Of a stretch of DNA of 64,000 bases, positions 42,757-51,068 are shown one piece after another. Numbering within the stretch: position 1 is the stretch's first letter; each line of letters opens with the position of its first letter. Origin of the DNA: Aeromicrobium ginsengisoli (lineage in GTDB: Bacteria; Actinomycetota; Actinomycetes; Propionibacteriales; Nocardioidaceae). Both the position numbers and the translations under genes were made by a program. Below the pieces are notes generated by a model. The model was not told the origin of the DNA and searched no databases. It worked only from the letters and a program-made list of their open reading frames with translations. The DNA lies in NCBI RefSeq assembly GCF_004134905.2, contig NZ_SDPQ02000002.1, positions 558,001 through 622,000 on the forward strand. The letters are read 5' to 3'.

Positions 42757-43179
42757 ATGAGCACCATCCTCAAGAACAACTCGGAAACCGTTGCGCACAC
42801 ACCCGGGCGGGCGAGCAGCATCGGGGTCTGGATTCTGCAAGGCGTGCTGGCGGCGATCATCGCCGGCGGCGGAATCTCGAAGCTCGCCGGCGACCCGGTC
42901 ATGGTGGACATGTTCGCCGACATCGGGGCTGGCCAGTCGCTCCGGTACCTGGTCGGAGCGCTGGAGGTCGCGGGAGGGGTTGGACTTCTGATCCCGACTC
43001 TGGCGGGCCTGGCCAGTCTGGGGTTGGCGGCATTGCTGACCGGTGCTGTCATCACCGATCAGTTCGTGCTCGAGCAGAGCCCTTGGCTGCCGCTCGCCCT
43101 TCTCGTCGTGGCGGCCGTGATCGCAAGGACGCGGTGGTCACGCACCGAGGCCGTCGTCGGCACGCTGCTCAGGCGCTGA
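42757..43179 (+). CDS. DoxX-family membrane protein
   Basis: A 140-residue protein with four hydrophobic segments: IGVWILQGVLAAIIAGGGIS, YLVGALEVAGGVGLLIPTLA, LGLAALLTGAVITDQFVL and PLALLVVAAVIART. GISKLAG and the length are typical of DoxX/DoxD-like proteins. AGGAG precedes the ATG. It is grouped with PadR and a hydrolase. Confidence 0.82.
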   Translation: MSTILKNNSETVAHTPGRASSIGVWILQGVLAAIIAGGGISKLAGDPVMVDMFADIGAGQSLRYLVGALEVAGGVGLLIPTLAGLASLGLAALLTGAVITDQFVLEQSPWLPLALLVVAAVIARTRWSRTEAVVGTLLRR

Positions 43180-43206
43180 GACAAACCTCTCGAACGGAGA
43201 TGTGAG

Positions 43207-44040
43207 ATGAACGAGATGGCCTTTCGCGTGACATCAAACGATGGCACCACCATCGCCTACGACCGGAAGGGAAGCGGCCCGACTGTCGTCCTGGTAGGCG
43301 GCGCACAAGACGATGGAGCCGAGAACGCTCCCTTGATACCTGCACTCGCCGAGCACTTCACGATTTACAACTATGCCCGTCGGGGACGCGGCGCGAGCGG
43401 CTTCACCGAGCCCTACGCCGTGGAAAGAGAGATCGAGGACCTGGATGCGTTGATCGCGGAGGCGGGCGGCTCGGCACACCTGTTCGGGGCGTCCTCTGGT
43501 GGCGCTCTGGCGCTGGAAGCCGCCGCGGCCGGGTCAGCCATCGACACGATCGCCGTGTGGGAGGTGCCGTACGCGGTCGGGGACGACATACGCCCGCGAT
43601 TCGAGGAGTACGTCGCGGACACCCGACGCGCCTTCGACGCCGGGCGCGACGAGGAGGTTCTCGAACTGTTCATGCGCATGACCGGCGCCTCCGACGACAA
43701 CATCGCGGCCAGGAAAGCGGCAGGCAAGCAGACGGCGCATTGGGCGGATTCGGTCGCCCTCGCGCCCACGCTGGTCCACGACAGCCTCTTCCTCAACCGC
43801 TACCAGTTGCCGGCCGATCGACTGGCAACGGTCAACCAACCGGTCCTGGTCACCACCGGAGGACCGATCACGGTCCCCTACATGGCAGGCCTGCCCTCGG
43901 ACTTCTTCGACCGCGCAGCCGACGAGCTTGCAGACCTCCTACCCCACGCTCAACGGGAGACCCTCGAGGGGCCGGATCACGTCGTCGACCCACAGATCGT
44001 CGGCCCGCTGTTGCTTCGGTTCTTCAGCAGCGAACACTGA
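43207..44040 (+). CDS. Alpha/beta hydrolase (island module)
   Basis: A 277-residue alpha/beta hydrolase. The oxyanion region is VVLVGGAQDDG, the nucleophile elbow is LFGASSGGALALE (Ser in GASSGG) and the terminal His is in GPDHVVDP. It lies 27 bp after the DoxX gene. No co-substrate is evident. Confidence 0.82.
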   Translation: MNEMAFRVTSNDGTTIAYDRKGSGPTVVLVGGAQDDGAENAPLIPALAEHFTIYNYARRGRGASGFTEPYAVEREIEDLDALIAEAGGSAHLFGASSGGALALEAAAAGSAIDTIAVWEVPYAVGDDIRPRFEEYVADTRRAFDAGRDEEVLELFMRMTGASDDNIAARKAAGKQTAHWADSVALAPTLVHDSLFLNRYQLPADRLATVNQPVLVTTGGPITVPYMAGLPSDFFDRAADELADLLPHAQRETLEGPDHVVDPQIVGPLLLRFFSSEH

Positions 44041-44171
44041 GGGGCCCGCGAGGTGTTGCGGGAAGACCGAATCCGTCTGACACGGTTGAGCGGTATCGCC
44101 ACGTGCTCACGACCCTGCATACGTCCATCCCCCACCGGACCGGCTAATCCGCGACGACGGCATCTCCCCCA

Positions 44172-44186
44172 CGTCATACCGCCGCG
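44172..44186 (+). repeat. 15-bp dispersed repeat, copy 5
   Basis: CGTCATACCGCCGCG in the 215-bp gap between the hydrolase (plus) and the next minus-strand gene. The rest of that gap holds no gene I can support. Confidence 0.7.
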
Positions 44187-44255
44187 ATGATGACGACCTG
44201 AAACAGCGCCGACCAGACCGTAATCAGTTGAATCATCGACACGGTCTCCGTCTCC

Positions 44256-44891
44256 TCAGCCCGTTGCGGCGTTCACCCACTGGCACCAGACGTCTTGGGT
44301 GTGAGCGTCGCCCATTTCGGAGGCGGTCGGTATGAGTTCCGACGCCGTTGGCGGGATCGTGGTCTTGAAGGTCGTCTCCACCCAGCGCCGATACGGCTCA
44401 TTCAGCACTGAATGACCTGGGTCGGGTCGAGGCGGCTCGTGCCAGTCCTCGTTCCAGCAGATCTCGTCATAGCCGATGCCGATGAGCCGCAGAAAGTCGA
44501 CGGCGTTCTCGCCCAGGACGCAGGTGAGAAGAGATCCGCTACCTGAGCCCAAATGAACGATGAGAGTCCGTCCGTCTGGAGCGCGCCACAGTGCCGCAGC
44601 GGATCCGTCAGCGCCAGTCCGGCAAAACGGCCACAGGGTGGGCATTCCCTCACGCAGCGGACCGAACCATGCAGTGACCCGTCCGACCTCGTCAGCTCGG
44701 TCACCGCGGAGCAGGAGATTCGTCCCGGGACCCTTCGGCCACTGCGCAGACAAGGAGCCGTAGAGGTCGCCATTCCGACCTCGTTGGACGAACCCGTTCG
44801 CCTCAACCCATTCGAGCAACATGCGAAGGGGCTCGGGGACCTCGAGACCCGACGGAACGCGAGACAACGTCAGGTCCGTGAACTCAGCCAC
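44256..44891 (-). CDS. Hypothetical protein (SUKH-like possibility)
   Basis: A 211-residue protein from the GTG at 44891; GTG codons at 44918 and 44936 are alternatives, none with a good ribosome site. It is rich in Trp and ends TQDVWCQWVNAATG; the segment VDFLRLIGIGYDEICWNEDW is faintly like SMI1/KNR4 (SUKH) immunity proteins. I cannot assign it firmly. It is followed by a second small gene on the same strand. Confidence 0.5.
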   Translation of the reverse strand: MAEFTDLTLSRVPSGLEVPEPLRMLLEWVEANGFVQRGRNGDLYGSLSAQWPKGPGTNLLLRGDRADEVGRVTAWFGPLREGMPTLWPFCRTGADGSAAALWRAPDGRTLIVHLGSGSGSLLTCVLGENAVDFLRLIGIGYDEICWNEDWHEPPRPDPGHSVLNEPYRRWVETTFKTTIPPTASELIPTASEMGDAHTQDVWCQWVNAATG

Positions 44892-44943
44892 GGCACAAAG
44901 GCTACTAGCGCGGGGCACTTGGCGAAGTCCTTGCACTCACGCG

Positions 44944-45222
44944 CTAACCCGTGGAGGTCCAGGTGAGGTCAAACTCCTCCTGGGCGATTTCCCAAGGCGT
45001 CCAATCCCCTGTGTCGACGAGCTTCGCGTTGCTGAGAAAGCCGTGCTCGTCCTCGTTGTGCGAGGAGCCGTATCGCAGGGTCGGACCATCGTCGTAGATC
45101 TCGATCTGGCGCACCGGATACCCGTCTTCTGCAACTTCGAAGAGCCACGTGCTCGCGCCCCAGTGGGCGTGTTCGTCTCCACGAAACTCGTCCCATCGAC
45201 GCTTGAAATACCGAGATGCCAT
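44944..45222 (-). CDS. Hypothetical protein, DUF6881-like
   Basis: A 92-residue protein: RYFKRRWDEFRGDEHAHW at the start, WLFEVAEDGYPVRQIEIYDD in the middle and EIAQEEFDLTW at the end. The pattern (RW at the start, R-x-IE-x-Y-x-DG) recalls DUF6881 proteins of unknown function. It precedes the 44256-44891 gene on the same strand. Confidence 0.55.
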   Translation of the reverse strand: MASRYFKRRWDEFRGDEHAHWGASTWLFEVAEDGYPVRQIEIYDDGPTLRYGSSHNEDEHGFLSNAKLVDTGDWTPWEIAQEEFDLTWTSTG

Positions 45223-45299
45223 ACGACAACTCTCTCAGTGGACGACAGGCCGCACCCTGCTTGGCGGCGGATTCGTTCAAGTCGGTCGACCCGCAGGTG

Positions 45300-45314
45300 C
45301 GTCATACCGCCGCG
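45300..45314 (+). repeat. 15-bp dispersed repeat, copy 6
   Basis: CGTCATACCGCCGCG, 47 bp before the first core gene on the right side of the island. Confidence 0.7.
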
Positions 45315-45356
45315 AGTGGATCGCCTCGGCGGACTCATTCGGAAGTCCGCAGATCC

Positions 45357-45369
45357 CTGATCAACTCGC
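45357..45369. repeat. Possible island boundary repeat, right copy
   Basis: CTGATCAACTCGC at the stop codon of the metallo-hydrolase gene; see the left copy at 32892-32904 (12/13 identical). Confidence 0.3.
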
Positions 45370-46395
45370 GGAATAGATGGCGACCGGCGTCGCGGTCGCG
45401 GCGAGGCGGCCGTCTTCGACCATGACGTCGAGGTGGGCGAGGGTCTCGCAGACCGCCATCATCTGGTTGAAGGGGTCGAGCTCGGTGAAGTGGCGCTCCC
45501 GGCGGGTCCAGAGCAGGCGATCGGCGACGTCGGCGGCGGTGCCGCTGCCGAGCGTACGGACGACGCGTTCGGCCTGTTCGAAGCGCTCGGCGTGGTGGGC
45601 GAGCAGCTCCCCGACGCGGTCGTGGACGCTGTCGGCGGGATAGCCGTGCGCCGGCATGAGCCGGGCGTCCGGTCGGGTCAGCAGCATGCGGAGCGACGTG
45701 AGGTAGTGCTGCAGCGGCAGCTCGCGGGCGCCGAGCTCGAAGCCGATCGAGGGAGTGATCGTCGGGAGCACGTGGTCGCCGGTGAACAGCAGTCTGTTGA
45801 CGTGGTCGTGGAAGACGAGGTGGCCCTTGGTGTGCCCGGGCGTCGGCACGACCTCGAGCTCGCGAGGGCCGAGGTCGAGCGTCTCGGCGTCGAGCCACGA
45901 GTCGGGCAGCTCCCAGCCGTCGTGGTCGAACGGCTCGGCTGCGGTGGCGTCGATCATGTCGGAGGCGAGGGCCGGAGCGCCGGCGCGCTCGAGGTCGCGG
46001 ATCGAGCCCACCGGGACATTCGTCCGTATGGCCATGACCTCGTGCAGGCCGGGCTGCTCGTGCCGGCCGAGGTGTACGCGTGCCCCGAACAGTCGGCGCA
46101 GCTCGACCGCGAACGTGTAGTGGTCGCGGTGGATGTGGGTGACGTAGACATCGTGGATGTCGGCGGGGGAGTGCCGGATCCCGGCGAGCGCGACGGTGAG
46201 CTCACGCAGCGCCGAGGGAACGCGCCAGCCGCCGTCGATCAGGGCGAGCCCGCGGGCCGTCTCGATGGCATAGACGTTGATCGCCCGCAGCCCGTCGTTG
46301 GGCATCGACAGGGGGATGCGGTGCACGCCGGGCGCGACCTCGTAGCAGCCTGGATCGGTCCAGGCCGAGGTCGGCACACCCGAGGTCGTGGTCAC
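45361..46395 (-). CDS. MBL-fold metallo-hydrolase
   Basis: A 344-residue metallo-beta-lactamase-fold hydrolase. The metal motif is THIHRDHYTF, with further ligands in PTPGHTKGH and FTGDHVLP. The GTG at 46395 overlaps the EthD-gene stop (GTGA); the longer frame is a shadow. A C-terminal winged-helix-like part follows. It is the last gene of the right-hand catabolic operon; it could be a thioesterase or lactonase. Confidence 0.85.
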   Translation of the reverse strand: MTTTSGVPTSAWTDPGCYEVAPGVHRIPLSMPNDGLRAINVYAIETARGLALIDGGWRVPSALRELTVALAGIRHSPADIHDVYVTHIHRDHYTFAVELRRLFGARVHLGRHEQPGLHEVMAIRTNVPVGSIRDLERAGAPALASDMIDATAAEPFDHDGWELPDSWLDAETLDLGPRELEVVPTPGHTKGHLVFHDHVNRLLFTGDHVLPTITPSIGFELGARELPLQHYLTSLRMLLTRPDARLMPAHGYPADSVHDRVGELLAHHAERFEQAERVVRTLGSGTAADVADRLLWTRRERHFTELDPFNQMMAVCETLAHLDVMVEDGRLAATATPVAIYSAS

Positions 46396-46715
46396 TCGTC
46401 GGCCACCATGACCTTCTCCTCGCCCATGACGGCGATCCGGCGGCCGCGCATGTCGCCGACGTTGGCGACGGCGTCGAGCCACGCCTGGCTGGCGAGTGCG
46501 GCCTCCATGGCCTCCTTGGAGTCGAAGCTGAGGACCGACAGGCCGTCCCAGCCCTCCGACTTCTCGCCCATGGCCTCGAGGATCTCGGTGTGGTGCCAGC
46601 GCCGCAGGCCCGGCAGGGCGTACGTCGGATCGGCGTGGTCGTTGCGCCACCACTGGATGAACTGGTCGTGCGTCCAGTCCCGCGGGCGGGCGGCGAGGAC
46701 GATGAGGTTGTACAT
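46392..46715 (-). CDS. EthD-domain protein
   Basis: A 107-residue dimeric alpha-beta barrel protein of the EthD type: MYNLIVLAARPRDWTHDQFI, then WWRNDHADPTYALPGLRRWH and the end GEEKVMVADE. AAGGAG precedes the ATG at 46715. EthD proteins accompany ring- or ether-degrading pathways; the role is unclear. It lies between the acyl-CoA ligase and the metallo-hydrolase. Confidence 0.82.
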   Translation of the reverse strand: MYNLIVLAARPRDWTHDQFIQWWRNDHADPTYALPGLRRWHHTEILEAMGEKSEGWDGLSVLSFDSKEAMEAALASQAWLDAVANVGDMRGRRIAVMGEEKVMVADE

Positions 46716-46738
46716 GGGTCTCCTTGGTCTGGGGCTGG

Positions 46739-48235
46739 TCAGCCGGGCGTACGGCTCAGGTCGGTGGCGAGCCGCACGGCGTCGTCGCGCGACAGCTTGC
46801 CGACACGGTTCTGCGGCAGGGCGGCGACGCGATGGACGAACTCGGGCCACTTGAACTTGGCGAACCCGGCGGCGTCGAGATGCGCGGTGACGGTGTCGAG
46901 GTCGAGCTCGGTGCCCGTCGTGACGATGAGAGCGGCGGCACGTTCGCCGAGCAGCTCGTCGGGCACCGGCACGACACACACCTGGGCGACGTCGGGCATC
47001 TGCGCGATCGCAGCCTCGACCTCGTTGATGTCGATGTTGCGGCCGCCGCGGATGATGATCTGCTTCTCGCGGCCGACGATGTTGAGCGTGCCGTCGGGGT
47101 TGATCCGGGCCAGGTCGCCGGTCGGGAAGAACCCGTCGGCGGTGACCGCGGGTGGCTCCGGCGCGCCGTTGCGGGCATAGCCGACGAAGAACGACGGGCC
47201 CTGGACCTGCAGCTGGCCGACCTCGCCGGCGCCGCGGGGGACTCCGTCCTCGCCGACCACCCGCACCGTGGTGCCGGGGAAGGGCCGGCCGTCGCGCCCG
47301 AGGCGCACGTCCTCGCTCTCGCCCGGCAGGGGAGTCGTGTGGCCGAGGCACTCCGACATGCCGAAGACGCGCAGGAACTTCGTGCCGAGCGTACGTTCGG
47401 CGCGTCCCAGCGCTCCGGAGTCCATGGGGCCGCCGCCGACCGTCATGGCGGTCAACGACGAGAGACTGCCCTCGGAGTCGGGCTGGATCGACAGCTGCAA
47501 CGCCATGGTCGGCACGAGCATCGTCCACCGCACGTCGTGCTCGGCGAGGACGCGCAGCGCCGCCGAGGGCTCCCAGCCGTCGAGCGTGACCATGGGTGAG
47601 CCGAGCATCGCGGGCAGATACATGCCGAAGCAGAATGCGGCGACAGACGACAGGGGCACGAGCGCGCCGACCGGGTCGCCGGGCTGCAGGCCGACGGCGT
47701 CGATGGTGCACGTGCCGGCATAACGCAGCGCCTCCTCGGACTGCACGACGCACTTGGGCCGGCCGGTCGAGCCTGAGGTCATGGCGACGACGACACCGCC
47801 ACGCCAACGCTCGACGTCACTGGTTGCGCCGGGGCGGGCAGCGACGGTCCAGCCGCCGAGCGCCTCGTCGCGAGCGGAGAAGTGGTCGGCGGGCACGTCC
47901 CAGCCGATGATGACGGGTTCGGAGGCGATGACGACGTCGGGCACGAGGTCGCTGCACGCGATCGCGAACTCACCCGGCGTCGCGTGTCGGCTGACGACGG
48001 CGATCAGGCCGCCCCGCATGCCGACGGCGAGCGCCGCGGAGAGCGTGCGCCACGTGTTGTCGGCCTGCACGAGCACCGTCGGCGCCCCGTCGACGATCGT
48101 GGCGAGGACGCCGGCGAGCTCCTCGGCCTGGCGCAGGACCTCGGCAGTCGTGTGCGGGCCGGACGCGTCGATGACGGCGACCGATTCGGGCGTCGTCGCG
48201 GCACGTGCTGAGAACTCCGCTACCAGCTGTTGCAT
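46739..48235 (-). CDS. Acyl-CoA synthetase (class I adenylate-forming enzyme)
   Basis: A 498-residue ligase. The P-loop-like motif MTSGSTGRPKCVVQS, the A5 motif FGMSECLGHT, A7 region FFPTGDLARI, A8 REKQIIIRGGRNI and the A10 lysine in NRVGKLSRDD are all present. It activates a carboxylic acid to the CoA thioester and should start the beta-oxidation-like route encoded upstream. The ATG at 48235 follows AGGTAGGTCC. Confidence 0.87.
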   Translation of the reverse strand: MQQLVAEFSARAATTPESVAVIDASGPHTTAEVLRQAEELAGVLATIVDGAPTVLVQADNTWRTLSAALAVGMRGGLIAVVSRHATPGEFAIACSDLVPDVVIASEPVIIGWDVPADHFSARDEALGGWTVAARPGATSDVERWRGGVVVAMTSGSTGRPKCVVQSEEALRYAGTCTIDAVGLQPGDPVGALVPLSSVAAFCFGMYLPAMLGSPMVTLDGWEPSAALRVLAEHDVRWTMLVPTMALQLSIQPDSEGSLSSLTAMTVGGGPMDSGALGRAERTLGTKFLRVFGMSECLGHTTPLPGESEDVRLGRDGRPFPGTTVRVVGEDGVPRGAGEVGQLQVQGPSFFVGYARNGAPEPPAVTADGFFPTGDLARINPDGTLNIVGREKQIIIRGGRNIDINEVEAAIAQMPDVAQVCVVPVPDELLGERAAALIVTTGTELDLDTVTAHLDAAGFAKFKWPEFVHRVAALPQNRVGKLSRDDAVRLATDLSRTPG

Positions 48236-48301
48236 GGACCTACCTCTTCCGTGCCGGGGCCTGGAGCCCGGCGTGATCAGGACTGAATCGTGCGCTCGAA
48301 G

Positions 48302-49069
48302 TCATCGCGCCGTCCACCCTCCGTCGACGACGAGGGTCTGGCCGGTCACGTACGAGGATGCGTCGGAGCTCAGGAACAGCAGGGCGCCGTCGGCCTCACC
48401 CTCGTTGCCGCCGCGGCCGAGCATCGTGTTGCGCCGGACCCAGCCGGCGGACGCGTCGTTGGTGAACAGACCGTCGGTCATCTCGGTGTCGAACCAGCCG
48501 GGGACGACGGTGTTGACGCGTATGCCGCGGCGTCCCCACTGGCCGGCGAGCTCACGGCTGAGCCCGATGACGCCGGACTTCGAGGCGGCATAGCCGGCAC
48601 CGCCGATCGGCGCGGTCGACACCATCCCGACGACCGACGAGACGTTGATGATCGACGCCTGCCGGTCACCCTCGACGGTCTGCGCTACGGCGACGGCGAG
48701 GTGGAACCCGGCCGACAGGTTGAGGTCGAGCAGGGCGGCGAAGTCGGCGGGGGACTCGGTCTCGGCCTCCGGCGGTCCAGCCCGCCCGGCGTTGTTGACC
48801 AGCACGTCGACCCTGCCGTGGTCGGCCACGACCCGGTCGACGAGGAGCTGGCGGTCCGCGGCGTCGGTGATGTCGCATCGTATCGGGACGATGCCGTCGT
48901 GCTCCTTGGCCAGGATCTCGAGCCGGTCGAGGCGGCGGGCGGCGGCATAGACCGTCGCGCCGGCACCCGCGAGCGTACGGGCGAATCCGAGGCCGAGGCC
49001 CGACGAGGCGCCCGTCACAATGGCGGTGCGCCCCGAGAGGTCGAACAGCGACAAGGGTGATGTGGTCAC
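48302..49069 (-). CDS. Short-chain dehydrogenase/reductase
   Basis: A 255-residue SDR: VTGASSGLGLGFARTLAGAG, NNAGRAG, catalytic YAASKSG, VNTVVPGWFDTEM and the C-terminal VVDGGWTAR. The GTG at 49069 has GAGGAG five bases upstream. It probably oxidises a hydroxyacyl intermediate together with the next SDR. Spacing in the operon is 11 bp. Confidence 0.87.
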   Translation of the reverse strand: MTTSPLSLFDLSGRTAIVTGASSGLGLGFARTLAGAGATVYAAARRLDRLEILAKEHDGIVPIRCDITDAADRQLLVDRVVADHGRVDVLVNNAGRAGPPEAETESPADFAALLDLNLSAGFHLAVAVAQTVEGDRQASIINVSSVVGMVSTAPIGGAGYAASKSGVIGLSRELAGQWGRRGIRVNTVVPGWFDTEMTDGLFTNDASAGWVRRNTMLGRGGNEGEADGALLFLSSDASSYVTGQTLVVDGGWTAR

Positions 49070-49080
49070 GAAGGCTCCTC

Positions 49081-49836
49081 TCAGTAGACGGCCGTACGAC
49101 CGCCGTCGACGGCGATCACCGACCCCGTCGTGTAGCCGGATCGCGGACCCGCGAGGTGGACGACCATGCCGACGATCTCGTCGGGCTGGCCGAGGCGGCC
49201 GGCGGGCAGCCCGTCGACCACGAGGCTGATGAACTCGTCGTCCCAGTCCGCAGCCATGTCGGTCTCGAACGCCCCGGGCATGACGCAGTTGACGCGCACG
49301 GTCGGCGCGTACTCCTGGGCGTACGCCATGGTCAGCGCGTTGAGGCCGATCTTGGAGGCGGAGTACATCGCCTCGGCGGGGCTCGGCCGGATCGCGCCGA
49401 TGCTCGAGATGTTGACGATCGACCCGCCACCTGCCGCGGCCATACGGGCGCCTGCGACGGCCATGAGCCGGAACGGGCCCTTGAGGTTGACCTCGATCGT
49501 CTTGTCGAACAGGCCCTCCGGCACCTCGAGCAACGACGGTTTGAGCGGTGCGATGCCGGCATTGTTGACGACGATGTCGAGCCGGCCGTGCTGCGCGATG
49601 ATCGCGTCGACGGCGGGCTCGATCGCGTCCCACTGGCCGACGTGGAGGGGGAGTGGCGTCACGATGCTGCCGGTCTCCTCGGCGAGCGCTGCCGCGGTCT
49701 CCTCGCACGCCTCGGCCTTGCGGCTCGACACGACGACGGTGGCGCCCTCGAGCGCGAGGCCTCGGGCGATCGCGCGGCCGAGTCCGCGGGTCGCGCCGGT
49801 GACGAGGGCGACCTTGCCGTCGAGCTCGCCGGTCAC
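49081..49836 (-). CDS. Short-chain dehydrogenase/reductase
   Basis: A 251-residue SDR: VTGATRGLGRAIARGLALEG, NNAGIAP, catalytic YSASKIG, VNCVMPGAFETDM and VIAVDGGRTAVY. The GTG overlaps the acyl-CoA dehydrogenase stop (GTGA). With the kinase and ACAD10/11-type dehydrogenase it resembles the gene set of 4-hydroxyacyl-CoA catabolism, where an SDR processes the rearranged hydroxyacid (inference). Confidence 0.86.
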   Translation of the reverse strand: MTGELDGKVALVTGATRGLGRAIARGLALEGATVVVSSRKAEACEETAAALAEETGSIVTPLPLHVGQWDAIEPAVDAIIAQHGRLDIVVNNAGIAPLKPSLLEVPEGLFDKTIEVNLKGPFRLMAVAGARMAAAGGGSIVNISSIGAIRPSPAEAMYSASKIGLNALTMAYAQEYAPTVRVNCVMPGAFETDMAADWDDEFISLVVDGLPAGRLGQPDEIVGMVVHLAGPRSGYTTGSVIAVDGGRTAVY

Positions 49837-51041
49837 GAGGTCGCCTGCTTCTTGAGCTCGAGCCGGGCGATCGTCCGCAGGTGCACCTCGGTCGGGCCGT
49901 CGGCGATCTGCAGCGCGCGGGTGATCGCGAAGAGCCGGGCGAGGACCGTGTCGTCGCTGACCCCGGCTGCCCCGTACGTCTGCACGGCGCGGTTGACGAC
50001 GGTGTGCGCGGTCTCCATCGCGGCGACCTTGATCGCGGCGACCTCGGACCGCGCGGCGGCGTTGCCGGCGGTGTCCATGAGCCACGACGCCTTGAGCGTC
50101 AGCAGGCGGATCTGGTCGATCTCCATGCGACTGCGGGCGATCCACTCACGTACGACGCCTCGGTCAGCGAGCGGTCCGCCGAACGCCTCGCGGGCGACCG
50201 CCCGTTGGCACATGAGCTGCAGCGCGCGCTCGGCGAACCCGATCGCCCGCATCGCGTAGTGCATGCGGCCGGGCCCGAGCCGGCCCTGCGCGATGGCGAA
50301 GCCGCCGCCCTCCTCGCCGAGGATGTTGGTGACCGGCACGCGGACGTCGGTGAACTGCACCTCACCGTGGCCGAGCCGGTCGCGGTAGCCGAACATCGGC
50401 AGGTCGCGGAGGATCTCGATGCCGGGGGTGTCGAGCGGCACGAGCACCATGCTCTGCTGACGGTACGACGGTGCGTCGACGTCGGACTTGCCCATGAAGA
50501 TCACGAGCTTGCAGTCGGGGTCGAGGACGCCCGAGGCGTACCACTTGCGGCCGTTGAGGACGTACTCGTTGCCGTCACGGCGGATCGTCGAGGTGATGTT
50601 GGTGGCGTCGGAGCTCGCGACGTCGGGCTCGGTCATCGCGAACGCCGAGCGGATCTGGCACTCCAGCAGCGGCTTGAGCCACTCGTCCTTCTGCGCGTCG
50701 GTGCCGTACATCGCGAGGATCTCCATGTTGCCGGTGTCCGGCGCGGAGCAGTTGATGGCCTCGTTGCCGATGATCGACCGGCCGACGAGCTCGGCCAGCG
50801 GGGCGTACTCGAGGTTCGTCAGTCCGGCGCCGAGGTCGTCGTGGGTCATGAAGAGGTTCCAGAGGCCCTGCTCGCGGGCGATGGCCTGCAGGTCGCGCAT
50901 GACCTGCGGCTGCTCGTGCGGGTTGTCGTTGGCCTCGACCTGCGAGTCGTAGACCGCCTCGGCGGGGTAGACGTGCTCGGTCATGAACGTCTCGAGCCGC
51001 TCGAGCAGCGCCGTGGTGCGGGGTGAGTAGTCGAAGTCCAC
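49833..51041 (-). CDS. Acyl-CoA dehydrogenase, ACAD10/11 type
   Basis: A 402-residue acyl-CoA dehydrogenase. FAD/substrate motifs FAMTEPDVASSDATN, GRKWYASGVLDP, RAIGFAERALQLMCQRA, EAFGGPL and VQTYGAAGVSDD are visible. The pattern SDATNITSTIRRDG is typical of the ACAD10/11 branch. It is followed on the same strand by an SDR and preceded by an APH-type kinase gene; in eukaryotic ACAD10/11 these two activities are fused. Confidence 0.88.
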   Translation of the reverse strand: MDFDYSPRTTALLERLETFMTEHVYPAEAVYDSQVEANDNPHEQPQVMRDLQAIAREQGLWNLFMTHDDLGAGLTNLEYAPLAELVGRSIIGNEAINCSAPDTGNMEILAMYGTDAQKDEWLKPLLECQIRSAFAMTEPDVASSDATNITSTIRRDGNEYVLNGRKWYASGVLDPDCKLVIFMGKSDVDAPSYRQQSMVLVPLDTPGIEILRDLPMFGYRDRLGHGEVQFTDVRVPVTNILGEEGGGFAIAQGRLGPGRMHYAMRAIGFAERALQLMCQRAVAREAFGGPLADRGVVREWIARSRMEIDQIRLLTLKASWLMDTAGNAAARSEVAAIKVAAMETAHTVVNRAVQTYGAAGVSDDTVLARLFAITRALQIADGPTEVHLRTIARLELKKQATS

Positions 51042-51068
51042 GAGGAACCCTCTCTGGTGTCCGGGCGC

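Noticed and set aside
44079-44147. Short plus-strand stretch translating to VERYRHVLTTLHTSIPHRTG, like a recombinase tail
   Set aside because: Too short and without catalytic residues; a decayed integrase remnant cannot be supported.
37747-45314. Integron attC sites as explanation for the 15-bp repeats
   Set aside because: No GTTRRRY/RYYYAAC core pair, no long imperfect palindrome around the copies, and no IntI gene in the window.
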